NCBI RefSeq assembly: GCF_035934735.1
Contig: NZ_CP142396.1
Span: 558,001-622,000, forward strand
Reading direction: 5' to 3'
From: Sedimentibacter sp. MB31-C6
GTDB taxonomy: Bacteria > Bacillota > Clostridia > Tissierellales > Sedimentibacteraceae
DNA length: 64,000 bases
This document shows positions 10,361 to 18,676 of this stretch, in pieces (the stretch's first letter is position 1; the number at the start of each line of letters is the position of its first letter). The notes beneath the pieces are model-generated. The model worked only from the letters and a program-made list of their open reading frames with translations. It was not told the origin of the DNA and searched no databases. The position numbers and the translations under genes are program-made.

Positions 10361-10500
10361 AAAAGAGTTGCTTCGCAACGCCGCTAGGGTGACCTATGTC
10401 CCCCTTCGGCGTAAAAAAAAAGGACGTATACAACACGTCCTGACGTATGGGACGCATTTCATGCGTCCCGCGGTATGCATGAAATGCATACCCTACAATG
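10361..10500. repeat. palindrome-rich block: 56-bp repeat plus two-hairpin dispersed element
   Basis: The 393-bp spacer 10123-10515 contains the ECF promoter and this block. 10361-10416 matches 8045-8100 with one mismatch. It is followed by AGGACGT/ACGTCCT, then a two-hairpin element at about 10444-10500: GGGACGCAT/ATGCGTCCC, GCGG, GGTATGCAT/ATGCATACC and a CCCTACAAT end. The block lies between hutH (its 3' side) and the sigma gene's upstream region. Confidence 0.85.
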
Positions 10501-10515
10501 TAAAGTCCCGAAATA

Positions 10516-12045
10516 TTAGAATAATATTTCTCCTGCTTCATTTTCACAAACTTTAACTATAGTATTATCTATTAATAAATCTTCACATTTATTTATATCT
10601 TCATACAATGGTCTGTCTTCAGTTAGCGTTGGAACACATTTTCTAATTGCATTGTATGCAGGTTTTGTTCCTTTTCCAAGGCCTTTGTTTCCTCTTAAAT
10701 CAATGCCTTGACACGCACACATTATCTCCATAGATAATACTCTTCTAACATTTTCCATTATTTCTTTTGCTTTTCTTGCAGCAATGGTACCCATAGAAAC
10801 ATGATCTTCTTGATTTGCAGAAGAAGGAATACTATCTACAGAAGCTGGGTGAGCAAGAATTTTATTTTCTGATACTAATGCAGCCGCTGAATACTGAACT
10901 ATCATAAATCCAGAATTCAATCCACCATGTTCTACCAAGAATGCTGGAAGACCACTTAAAGATGGATTAACCAATCTTTCTAATCTTCTTTCAGAAATAT
11001 TTGCAAGTTCTGATAAGGCAATACCTAAAAAGTCAAAACTTAAAGCCATAGGTTGACCATGGAAGTTACCTCCTGATATTCCTTCCTTTGTATCAGAAAA
11101 AATAATAGGATTGTCAGTTACAGAATTAATTTCAATTTCTACTCTTTCTTTTACATAATTTATAGCATCTTTACTTGCTCCATGAACTTGAGGTGTGCAC
11201 CTTAATGAATATGCATCTTGTACTCTTATATCACCTTGTTTAGTTATCATTTTACTTTCATTTAAAAGTTGTAGTAAGATTTTCGCTGTATCAATTTGAC
11301 CTTTATGAGGTCTTACATCATGAACCCTATTATCTAAAGTTGTTACAATACCATTTTGAGCTTCAAAACTTAAAGCAGCTGCAATATCTGCAGTTTTAAC
11401 TAAATTAAGTGCATCATACACTGTTAATGCTCCAACAGCTGTCATTACTTGAGTTCCATTTATTAATGCTAGTCCTTCTTTTGAAGTTAATTCAATAACA
11501 GGCACTCCTGCTTTTTTCATAGCAGATTCTCCTGATAAAACTTCGCCCTTATATTCAGCTTTGCCTAATCCAATCATTGGCAATACAACATGAGATAAAG
11601 GTGCTAAATCTCCACTTGCTCCAAGAGAGCCTTTTTGTGGTACTATTGGATGAACTCCCTTATTTAGCATATCTATCATAGTATTAATTGTTTCTAGCCT
11701 TGCTCCTGAATAACCCTTAGCCAAATTATTTATTCTCAAAAGAATAATTCCTCTGACTACCTCTGTTTCAAAAGGTTTTCCTGCTCCGACAGCGTGAGTC
11801 ACAATTAAATTTTTTTGAAGTAATTTAGACTCTTCCTTAGAAATGGAAACATCGCTAAACTTACCAAAACCAGTTGTTATACCATATACTACATCACCAT
11901 TTTCAACAAAGTTATCTACTGTTTTTCTAGATTCAATAATCCTTTCAATAGCAGATTCAGATAACTCAACCTTCTTGTATTCTCTACATACCTCAACAAC
12001 TTCTTCTAATGTTAAGGTATTCCCTGTAATTAAAACCTTTTCCAT
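10516..12045 (-). CDS. hutH: histidine ammonia-lyase
   Basis: 509 residues, full length. The MIO prosthetic group forms from Ala143-Ser144-Gly145 in GSLGASGDLAPLSHV. Other family signatures are YGITTGFGKF near residue 55 and QEDHVSMGTIAARK near the C-terminus. The enzyme deaminates L-histidine to urocanate, the first step of histidine catabolism. No other hut genes are present in the window. A strong promoter at 12154-12182 and a leader with a terminator hairpin lie upstream (see those entries). The ATG at 12045 is preceded by AAGGAGG. Confidence 0.97.
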   Translation of the reverse strand: MEKVLITGNTLTLEEVVEVCREYKKVELSESAIERIIESRKTVDNFVENGDVVYGITTGFGKFSDVSISKEESKLLQKNLIVTHAVGAGKPFETEVVRGIILLRINNLAKGYSGARLETINTMIDMLNKGVHPIVPQKGSLGASGDLAPLSHVVLPMIGLGKAEYKGEVLSGESAMKKAGVPVIELTSKEGLALINGTQVMTAVGALTVYDALNLVKTADIAAALSFEAQNGIVTTLDNRVHDVRPHKGQIDTAKILLQLLNESKMITKQGDIRVQDAYSLRCTPQVHGASKDAINYVKERVEIEINSVTDNPIIFSDTKEGISGGNFHGQPMALSFDFLGIALSELANISERRLERLVNPSLSGLPAFLVEHGGLNSGFMIVQYSAAALVSENKILAHPASVDSIPSSANQEDHVSMGTIAARKAKEIMENVRRVLSMEIMCACQGIDLRGNKGLGKGTKPAYNAIRKCVPTLTEDRPLYEDINKCEDLLIDNTIVKVCENEAGEILF

Positions 12046-12071
12046 ATTATCCTCCTTTTTTTAAAAAAATA

Positions 12072-12112
12072 AGGCGAATTTTAGCATACCTTAAGTATAC
12101 CAAAATTCGCCT
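12072..12112 (-). terminator. terminator-like hairpin in the hutH leader (candidate attenuator)
   Basis: AGGCGAATTTT pairs with AAAATTCGCCT around a loop holding a second small stem. On the minus strand the hairpin is followed by TTATTTTTTTT and then the hutH ribosome-binding site. It lies between the hutH promoter and the start codon, so it would stop transcription before hutH unless overcome. Confidence 0.75.
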
Positions 12113-12113
12113 C

Positions 12114-12137
12114 CTCATATCTATTGTCTGTAGGCTT
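12114..12137 (-). promoter_or_regulatory. NAG-triplet tract, candidate HutP-like binding site
   Basis: On the minus strand the leader reads AAG-N4-CAG-N4-TAG-N4-GAG: four NAG triplets at an exact 7-nt period, directly before the terminator hairpin. Bacillus subtilis HutP binds NAG triplets spaced by four nucleotides in the hut leader and prevents termination. The match is by pattern only; no hutP gene is in this window. Confidence 0.55.
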
Positions 12138-12153
12138 ATATTTTACTAAATTC

Positions 12154-12182
12154 AGTATACATCAAACTAATAAAAATGTCAA
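12154..12182 (-). promoter_or_regulatory. sigma-A-type promoter of hutH
   Basis: TTGACA (12177-12182) and TATACT (12154-12159) on the minus strand, separated by exactly 17 nt. It is near consensus and about 110 bp upstream of the hutH start, leaving room for the regulatory leader. Confidence 0.82.
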
Positions 12183-12217
12183 GAGTCTATAATGTAATTT
12201 GCACATTTTTACCATTT

Positions 12218-12994
12218 TTAATCTTCGTCTAGAATTATTAATTTTGCATCTACAACTGCTGGAATGTCACCACTTACATTATCAGGATATACTACAATTT
12301 CTTCTTCTGTATTAAGTGAAGAATGCGCAAAATTAGTTATAGTATCTAATCCTACAAAAATATCATACTCCTTTTTATCACCGTCTATACCATATAATCT
12401 CATCATTCCTGATGTATCTCTAGAAATTTCCTTTACTGTAACATGTATCCTTGAAGCTTCAATATAATAAGATATCATTTGATTTTCATCATTTTTTTCA
12501 ACATAATCAACTATAAACTGATCTCCACTTTTCAAATCTATATCACCTAAATTACTTAATTTTACATCTCCCATTTCAGTTAAAGCTAATAGGTAGTCAT
12601 CTGTTATTTCACCTACAGTGCCAGATATTCTTCTAATAGGTTCTCCTGAAGATGTATGTCTAGAATTATAATCATAGTACTCATCAGAGACTGCTTCATA
12701 TTTATCTCCATCAAGTTTATTTAATCCTACATATTCACCAATATAATAATTATTTATTTGTTCTTGATCAACACTGTATACATCAACCTTATCATTATTT
12801 TCTACATGCAAACCATCTTTGTCAATTTTGACAATTCTTCCTTGCGCACTGTACCTTCCAGGTGTTTCATTAATACTTTGATTATTTGTGTTTCCATCAT
12901 TTACATTATTATCTCCATTTTCGTTGGCGCATCCTATTATATTTAATAGTAATGTAAAATATAATATTAATAATAACCTCTTTTTTAAACTCAT
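12218..12994 (-). CDS. lipoprotein of unknown function
   Basis: 258 residues from the ATG at 12994, chosen because GGAGG lies six bases upstream; an earlier TTG would overlap that site. The N-terminus is a lipoprotein signal: KKR, a hydrophobic stretch and lipobox IIGC. The rest (residues 30-258) is hydrophilic and beta-rich, with an asparagine-rich linker followed by repeated short strands, and shows no motif I recognise. It should be anchored outside the membrane. It lies upstream of the hutH promoter on the same strand and is divergent from the Lrp-like gene. Confidence 0.75.
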   Translation of the reverse strand: MSLKKRLLLILYFTLLLNIIGCANENGDNNVNDGNTNNQSINETPGRYSAQGRIVKIDKDGLHVENNDKVDVYSVDQEQINNYYIGEYVGLNKLDGDKYEAVSDEYYDYNSRHTSSGEPIRRISGTVGEITDDYLLALTEMGDVKLSNLGDIDLKSGDQFIVDYVEKNDENQMISYYIEASRIHVTVKEISRDTSGMMRLYGIDGDKKEYDIFVGLDTITNFAHSSLNTEEEIVVYPDNVSGDIPAVVDAKLIILDED

Positions 12995-13196
12995 AAAGAC
13001 CTCCAATAATTATTGTCAATTTTTATGTATTTTTTCCCATAATATTTTAATTATTCCACCAACTGCAAACACCCTAAATTTATATTGTATTTTTTACAAA
13101 AGTTGTTTACAATTAATATATTATTATGGTATATTAATACTGAATGTAAAAAATATAATAAAAATAATTACGATATGAAGATAAAGGATGTATATT

Positions 13197-13631
13197 ATGG
13201 ATTCAATAGATATTAAAATTATTTACAATATAGAAAGAGAAGGTAGAATTTCTCATGAAGAATTATCCAAAAGATTAAATTTGTCTAGACCCGCTATACA
13301 TAATAGAGTTAACAAGTTAGAAGAACAAGGAATAATATCTGGTTATAGAGCAAATATTAATTGGGTAAAACTCGGTTATACAACAAACGCATTGATATCA
13401 CTTAGAGTCAGAACTACGAATTATGATAAATTATTAAAGGAATTAAAAAATCTTATAATTCCAAATTTAGTAATAGAAGAGTGCCACATCGTAACTGGAA
13501 CATGGTGTATAATGATGAAAGTCCGATGTACTAGTCCTCTTGAATTAAAAGCACTCCAAGACGAATTATATAAAATAGATTGTATAAAGGAATCTTCAAC
13601 TTCGTTAATTTTATCTTCAATTTATGAGTAA
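13197..13631 (+). CDS. Lrp/AsnC-family transcriptional regulator
   Basis: 144 residues from the ATG at 13197; an ATG nine bases earlier overlaps the AAAGGA ribosome-binding site and is less likely. Residues 1-55 form the winged helix-turn-helix (LDIKI-like start, ISHEELSKRLNLSRPAIHNRV). The remainder is the ligand-binding RAM/AsnC domain with the turn CHIVTGTWCIMMKV. Such regulators respond to amino acids. Its divergent position next to the lipoprotein and near hutH makes an amino-acid-related target plausible but unproven. Confidence 0.9.
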   Translation: MDSIDIKIIYNIEREGRISHEELSKRLNLSRPAIHNRVNKLEEQGIISGYRANINWVKLGYTTNALISLRVRTTNYDKLLKELKNLIIPNLVIEECHIVTGTWCIMMKVRCTSPLELKALQDELYKIDCIKESSTSLILSSIYE

Positions 13632-13637
13632 AATATG

Positions 13638-13668
13638 AAAACCAACAATTCTGCAATTGTTGGTTTTT
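13638..13668. terminator. bidirectional terminator between convergent genes
   Basis: AAAACCAACAATT pairs with AATTGTTGGTTTT around a short loop. An A-run and a T-run on the two sides suit both the Lrp-like gene (+) and the FMN-binding lipoprotein (-). Confidence 0.85.
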
Positions 13669-13679
13669 AATTTTTTACT

Positions 13680-14144
13680 TTATCTTTGATCTAATGCTTT
13701 ATTTACAGCTTCTTTTATAGCATTACTTGTCATAGTTGCACCAGAAACGCTATCTACATCAGTAGAATCTGCTTCAACAATTTTATCGGGTAATTCTTCT
13801 AATGCTAATGTACCAACACCTTCAGTTTCATCTTCACCAACTGCATCCACTGAAACTATGTCTTCTCCATTTACTACTACTGTAACAGTCACTTCACCGC
13901 CATAACCTTGTGCAGAGCCAGTCAATGTTTCAGAGTCTTCATTGTCAGTACCATCATCTATGATGTCATCATCCAAATTTTCTTCTATATCATCACCTAC
14001 ATCTTCAATATCGTCACCTGCTTCGTCAACAATATCACCACCATTATCTCCAACATCACCAACATCACCAGCATTATCATCCTCGGCACATGCAACCATA
14101 CTAATGCACAATAATATGCATAATAATAATGATAATTTTTTCAT
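13680..14144 (-). CDS. FMN-binding-domain lipoprotein with acidic linker
   Basis: 154 residues. The signal peptide ends in the lipobox SMVAC (Cys19). Residues 25-75 are an extreme Asp/Glu/Gly/Val-rich linker with no basic residues. The C-terminal domain (about 80-152) is a short FMN-binding domain, with DVDSVSGATMTSNAI containing the SGAT-type sequence to which ApbE attaches FMN covalently in RnfG/NqrC-like proteins. It would be an extracytoplasmic, membrane-anchored flavoprotein carrying electrons. No apbE and no other electron-transport genes are nearby. The GGAGG site before the ATG is clear. Confidence 0.85.
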   Translation of the reverse strand: MKKLSLLLCILLCISMVACAEDDNAGDVGDVGDNGGDIVDEAGDDIEDVGDDIEENLDDDIIDDGTDNEDSETLTGSAQGYGGEVTVTVVVNGEDIVSVDAVGEDETEGVGTLALEELPDKIVEADSTDVDSVSGATMTSNAIKEAVNKALDQR

Positions 14145-14222
14145 TTTTTACCTCCAATCATTTTTGAATGTTAAAACTCGTTATTTATTATAACCAATTT
14201 AAAATTTATAATTAATTAAAGC

Positions 14223-14254
14223 AAAAAAAACTGTAGGAAGTTATCCCACAGTTC
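14223..14254 (-). terminator. terminator of the AOR-MoaD operon
   Basis: On the minus strand AACTGTGGGA pairs with TCCTACAGTT, followed by TTTTTT. It lies just downstream of the MoaD-like gene. Confidence 0.82.
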
Positions 14255-14262
14255 CAATAATA

Positions 14263-14475
14263 TCACCCTCCACCAAGTATTGGCAAAATGTAAATTAGAG
14301 AATTATCTTTATTCTTTTCAGAGAGTTTTTTTGGTACACCATCTACTAACACAGCACCAACCTGACTTTTATCTATATTTAATTCAGAAATAATTTCCCC
14401 CAATGTAACATCCCTAAAGTCCATATCATACGTTTTAACTTCATTATCGTCAACAGCTATCTTTATTGTCACCAT
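14263..14475 (-). CDS. MoaD/ThiS-like sulfur-carrier protein
   Basis: 70 residues, a beta-grasp (ubiquitin-like) protein ending in Gly-Gly-Gly, which fits the MoaD/ThiS C-terminal Gly-Gly that is activated as a thiocarboxylate. AVLVDGVPKKLSEK corresponds to the usual central strand-turn. It starts 7 bp inside the 3' end of the aldehyde oxidoreductase gene, so it is translationally coupled to it. This suggests a dedicated carrier for that enzyme's tungsto/molybdopterin cofactor; that role is inferred from position. Confidence 0.85.
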   Translation of the reverse strand: MVTIKIAVDDNEVKTYDMDFRDVTLGEIISELNIDKSQVGAVLVDGVPKKLSEKNKDNSLIYILPILGGG

Positions 14476-16154
14476 GATTTCATCATCTCCATTGAATCTA
14501 AACTTTCCTTTTCAATATCGAATACAGCATTTAACTTAGGTACAGTTCTTTCTGTAAAGGATTCTGGCAATCTATAATTTTCCTTGGAAAACCCAGCTAA
14601 TTTATTAAAAGTATATTCATCTTTTATAGTATCCTTAGACATTTTCTTCAACCATTCCATATTTAGGTTCCATCCAAATCTGGCATTTACAAGATCTACT
14701 AAGATTTGTTGATTTGAAGCAATGGCATTTCTTGTAAACATACATAAACCTAAACTGTCAAGAGTAGCCATAAGTATCTGCGCTTCATTAGAAGCTTCTG
14801 TCCAATCTTTATCTGATTTAATTAGAGGTCCATAAGTATGATCAGACCCCATTGGAGATGTAGCATAAGTTACTCCCATTCCTTTTATTGTCCTAGGATC
14901 ATAAGCTGGCATTGACTGACCATTGACAGCAGGTATATTAGTAATTCCAAGAACTTTACCTGTTATCGTTGTACCGTTTCCAAGAACCTTCCCTAAGACA
15001 GTTCCTTCTTTAACTTCTCTCAATAATTCAAAGGCAGAATCAGTATCTCCAAATTTAGCTAATCCTGATTCCATTGCTACACCGATGGCACCACCTATTT
15101 CTATTGTATCAATTCCTATATCATTACAAATAGCATTCATTCTCGCAATAACATCTAAGTCGCTAATACCTAAATTCGAGCCTAACAATCCTATCGTTTC
15201 ATATTCTAAAGGAGATACTATAGTATTTCCTTCTTCATTTGGTACAACGTTAGAACATTGAATAATACATCCAGGCATACAGGCGTGAGCTGTCTTCCCT
15301 TCTCCACCTCTTAGTTTTATAAGTTCATACAGTGTTTCACCATAAATATTATCAACATTTTCTAATTGCTCTCCACTAAAATTTCTCACTGGCAATCCTG
15401 TTAATTCATGGGTTACCCTTACCGTAGAAGCTGTACCAAGGGTTTTATAATTTTGCGTACTAGGTGCCTCAGATAAAATTTTAGTATATTCCTTTAATGA
15501 CTTTGTAAAATCACCTTTATTTTCAATATGTAAAGATTCTTTATCAGTCACGACAATACCTTTAATCTTTTTAGATCCCATTACTGCCCCTAAGCCACCT
15601 CTACCACTATATCTATTTGGTTTTTTTTCTTTATCCATTGTCGCAATACCAGCAGCATTATACAATCTTTCGCCAGCAGGTCCAATACAACTAACACCAC
15701 AGTTCGGATATTTTTCAAGCATTTTTTCACAAAATTCAAATGTGCCCATACCAATATATTCATTTGCTGACTCTAAACTGCCTCCACTTTTATCTATCCT
15801 TAAATAATACCAATTATTATCATTTGGTATATCTTCAATAATAACTGCTTTTAACCCTAACCTAGCAAGCCACATAGCAATTATGCCGCCACCATTGCTT
15901 TCCTTAATACCACCTGTTAATGGACTTTTAGCTCCAATACTAATTCTACTTGCACTCGAAACATTAGTACCTGCTAAAAATCCATTTGCAAAAATCAATT
16001 TATTATTTCTTCCTAATGGTTCACATGTAGGTTTAACTTCCTGTAACATAATTTTTGCTATTAGACCTCTTCCACCAGTTTTCAAATAATTTTCTGGAAT
16101 ATCATCAAATACAACATCTTTTGTTCTCATATTCACTCTAAGAATTTTTTTCAA
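14469..16154 (-). CDS. aldehyde:ferredoxin oxidoreductase family (tungsten-pterin) enzyme
   Basis: 561 residues, slightly shorter than classical AOR (about 600). The start is TTG at 16154, with AGGTGAT upstream; no ATG fits better. N-terminal signatures are TGGRGLIAK and the pterin-binding stretch SRISIGAKSPLTGGIKESNGGG. The 4Fe-4S ligands are Cys292, Cys296 and Cys300 (CMPGCIIQC), with a fourth Cys in DSLGLCMF. The family oxidises aldehydes to acids, or the reverse, with ferredoxin in anaerobes. The substrate cannot be told from the sequence. It is followed by a coupled MoaD-like gene. Confidence 0.92.
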   Translation of the reverse strand: MKKILRVNMRTKDVVFDDIPENYLKTGGRGLIAKIMLQEVKPTCEPLGRNNKLIFANGFLAGTNVSSASRISIGAKSPLTGGIKESNGGGIIAMWLARLGLKAVIIEDIPNDNNWYYLRIDKSGGSLESANEYIGMGTFEFCEKMLEKYPNCGVSCIGPAGERLYNAAGIATMDKEKKPNRYSGRGGLGAVMGSKKIKGIVVTDKESLHIENKGDFTKSLKEYTKILSEAPSTQNYKTLGTASTVRVTHELTGLPVRNFSGEQLENVDNIYGETLYELIKLRGGEGKTAHACMPGCIIQCSNVVPNEEGNTIVSPLEYETIGLLGSNLGISDLDVIARMNAICNDIGIDTIEIGGAIGVAMESGLAKFGDTDSAFELLREVKEGTVLGKVLGNGTTITGKVLGITNIPAVNGQSMPAYDPRTIKGMGVTYATSPMGSDHTYGPLIKSDKDWTEASNEAQILMATLDSLGLCMFTRNAIASNQQILVDLVNARFGWNLNMEWLKKMSKDTIKDEYTFNKLAGFSKENYRLPESFTERTVPKLNAVFDIEKESLDSMEMMKSW

Positions 16155-16325
16155 TATATCACCTCTTATTAAATTTATATACTTAAATTAAATTTTTGCA
16201 TATTTCAACAATTATAATTAAAATTATATATTATTATTTGGTAATTTTCAATATTTAATACCACCTTACTTTATTTATTCATATTTTATATTACGTGACT
16301 TAATCACTGATGTAAATATCAAATG

Positions 16326-16334
16326 TGTTATAAT
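16326..16334 (+). promoter_or_regulatory. extended -10 promoter of the thioredoxin gene
   Basis: TGT followed by TATAAT (16329-16334), an extended -10 element, lies 37 bp before the thioredoxin ATG. No convincing -35 hexamer is seen 17 nt upstream, as is common with extended -10 promoters. Confidence 0.6.
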
Positions 16335-16370
16335 ACATACATAATAAGAAATTAAAAGGAGATATGATAT

Positions 16371-16679
16371 ATGAGTACAATAAAAATTACAAAAGAAAAT
16401 TTTGATGAAGAAGTTATAAAATCTAATAAACCAGTATTATTAGACTTTTGGGCAGAATGGTGTACACCTTGTAAAATGGTTTCACCAATAGTAGATGAAA
16501 TAGCAAAAGAAACAACTAATACAAAGGTAGGTAAGGTTAATATTGATGAACAGCCTGAACTTGCATCTGCCTTTGGTATAATGAGTATTCCAACATTAGC
16601 TGTAATGAAAAATGGAAAAATAGTAAAAACAATGGTAGGAGCTAGACCAAAATCTTCTATAGTGTCAATGCTAGCTTAA
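16371..16679 (+). CDS. trxA: thioredoxin
   Basis: 102 residues, normal length. The active site is W30-C31-T32-P33-C34, so the usual WCGPC is WCTPC here. The cis-proline lies in MSIPTLAVMKNG. It is a cytoplasmic disulfide reductant. No thioredoxin reductase is adjacent, and the gene stands alone between its own promoter and terminator. AAAGGAGA precedes the ATG. The trx symbol is general; paralogues may exist elsewhere. Confidence 0.93.
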   Translation: MSTIKITKENFDEEVIKSNKPVLLDFWAEWCTPCKMVSPIVDEIAKETTNTKVGKVNIDEQPELASAFGIMSIPTLAVMKNGKIVKTMVGARPKSSIVSMLA

Positions 16680-16729
16680 CAATTTTATTGCTTTCATAAA
16701 AAACCTATATAAAAATCAAACAACTATTA

Positions 16730-16762
16730 AAAAGGCAATGTATTAATACATTGCCCTTTTAA
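16730..16762. terminator. bidirectional terminator between thioredoxin and the propeller gene
   Basis: AAAAGGCAATGTATT pairs with AATACATTGCCCTTTT. It is flanked by A- and T-rich tracts and lies between convergent genes. Confidence 0.85.
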
Positions 16763-16776
16763 TAAAATCATATTCA

Positions 16777-18105
16777 TTATGTTCTAGATATTCGCCATAT
16801 AACTCCAGTGTTAGGTATATTAAGTTCACTCTCTGATAAAGTACCTGCAATACCATAATCTAAAATATACATAGCACCATCAGGACCAAATTCAACGTCA
16901 ACAGGTCTTTCAAAGCCACCTTCATTAGTACGAATTGCACTAATACCGCTTCTATTAATAGCAAAGGTGCTTAAACTTCCATTATTTATATTAATTCTTG
17001 CAATTCTACGGCCGACTCCTACATAAGGATACCCTCCTGTCTCAGTCGGATAAAAACTCCCTGTCTCAGCCATATATACATCACCGTAAGGCCCAAAATT
17101 TGAATTGTAATTAAAATCAAATCCAGAAGCATTACTATGTGGTGGTATAATAACTGTAGGTCTAGATGGAATCATAGGGTGACTTTCCAATAGAAATTCA
17201 GGCTGTTCACCAATATTCGGAGCAAAAATAGGATCTGTTATAGGAAATCCTCCCGAATAATCAGGAAATCCATACCAATATCCATGATTTATCTCTAAAA
17301 ATTCATCTGGGCTGTTGTTAATTGGTCTACTGCCTCTTTCATCAAATCCACGATTCACAGCATACAATCTATTAAATCGGTCAAATTTTATGCTAACTGG
17401 TGCCCTTATACCCCAAGCGTACGCTTCTAAATTCGAACCATCTAAATCAGCTCTATATATACAACTTGTTGGTCTTGGTCCTCCACTTATCAAAGCATTT
17501 CGCCTATTAGTAAATCCAAATGGCCTAAATGCTCCAGTAAATGCAAAATCTTCAATTGCATACGATAAAAAGTTAAAGGTAACAAAATTTTGACCAACTA
17601 ATCTAATATCCTCATTTGGAAAGTCATGAAAATATGGATGATTACTAACCCACAAATTATCTAATCCTACAACTCCAGAATTAGTAGCTGATCCCTGTCC
17701 AAAATATATTTTTCCATCTGGCCCAAATTCAACTCTATAATTACTATAATCTCCATAACCAGGAAGACCAGTAATTATATCTTGCATACTTCCATCTTCT
17801 TTAATAACAATTATTGCTCCTTTTAGAGAAACATATATGTCTCCATTTAAAACATTTATTCCAGTTAGTGGAGAGTTAAATCCTTCAGCTACTAATTCAT
17901 ATTGATTATCTCTCAGACGCATAACCCTTGGATTTCCATTTAGTTCTCCTGATTCTCCTATAAGTATATTCCCATTTTCATCAAAAACCATACTAATCGG
18001 AGCATTCAAACCTGCAACAATTGCTTCTATTGTATACCCTGGTACAATAAGAATATCTAAAGGGTTAATATATCTTTGTGTGCCATTAGGTTCATTAACA
18101 CTCAT
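16777..18105 (-). CDS. glucose/sorbosone dehydrogenase-like beta-propeller protein
   Basis: 442 residues built from repeated strand motifs such as MVFDENGNILIGE, VEFGPDGKIYFGQG, IKFDRFNRLYAVNRG and VEFGPDGAMYILDYG, the pattern of a six-bladed propeller of the PQQ sugar-dehydrogenase/NHL type. There is no signal peptide or membrane segment. Whether it has enzymatic activity cannot be told; bacteria of this kind generally do not make PQQ, so a binding or structural role is as likely. It lies 70 bp downstream of a small acidic protein gene on the same strand and is divergent from probable spore proteins. Confidence 0.8.
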   Translation of the reverse strand: MSVNEPNGTQRYINPLDILIVPGYTIEAIVAGLNAPISMVFDENGNILIGESGELNGNPRVMRLRDNQYELVAEGFNSPLTGINVLNGDIYVSLKGAIIVIKEDGSMQDIITGLPGYGDYSNYRVEFGPDGKIYFGQGSATNSGVVGLDNLWVSNHPYFHDFPNEDIRLVGQNFVTFNFLSYAIEDFAFTGAFRPFGFTNRRNALISGGPRPTSCIYRADLDGSNLEAYAWGIRAPVSIKFDRFNRLYAVNRGFDERGSRPINNSPDEFLEINHGYWYGFPDYSGGFPITDPIFAPNIGEQPEFLLESHPMIPSRPTVIIPPHSNASGFDFNYNSNFGPYGDVYMAETGSFYPTETGGYPYVGVGRRIARININNGSLSTFAINRSGISAIRTNEGGFERPVDVEFGPDGAMYILDYGIAGTLSESELNIPNTGVIWRISRT

Positions 18106-18175
18106 TTATAAACCTCCATAAAAGTATTTATAAATAGTGTATTCCTCAATTAATCAGTAGTTACTGATTAATAAA

Positions 18176-18478
18176 CTAATAATTTGATGAATCTGTTCCT
18201 TGTGAAAAATCAATAATTTCAGATTGAGATAAAATTTCGCCTGTTTCTGAAAATTCTACAATCTCATCATCTTCTAGCCCTTCACCTGCAGGTATTTCAT
18301 CAGCACTAGGACTCGAAGTTTCTTTATTTAAATAATTTGCGCTAAAGTTACCATCTTTATCAACGACGGGAAATCTGCTAAATGGTGCAAAAGTACCTAA
18401 TTTCAAATTATACTTTTCAACTTTTTCTTTTGAAATTGGAATTAATCCATTTTCTGTTTTTAAAAATAACTCACTCAT
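18176..18478 (-). CDS. small acidic protein of unknown function
   Basis: 100 residues. The N-terminal half is mixed (GLIPISKEKVEKYNLKLG then PFSRFPVVDKDGNF). The C-terminal half is acidic and serine-rich without hydrophobic core positions, and probably disordered. GAAAGGA lies upstream of the ATG. It is probably co-transcribed with the propeller gene. Its acidic tail (ADEIPAGEGLEDDE) resembles the acidic repeats of the divergent gene at 18677, hinting at a shared compartment or partner. No family recognised. Confidence 0.65.
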   Translation of the reverse strand: MSELFLKTENGLIPISKEKVEKYNLKLGTFAPFSRFPVVDKDGNFSANYLNKETSSPSADEIPAGEGLEDDEIVEFSETGEILSQSEIIDFSQGTDSSNY

Positions 18479-18676
18479 AATTAAATTCCTTTCATTTTGT
18501 TATTATATTAGTATTACCATCTAATCACAAATCATATTTCTTTTTTTAAATATATATATAATACTTCTTTTTAATAAGTAATACATTTTATCGAATTATA
18601 TTGTCAATACAAATTCATTTTGCATATATTGAATATTATATACACCAAATTTTAAGGAAAGGTGTGACAAATTATA

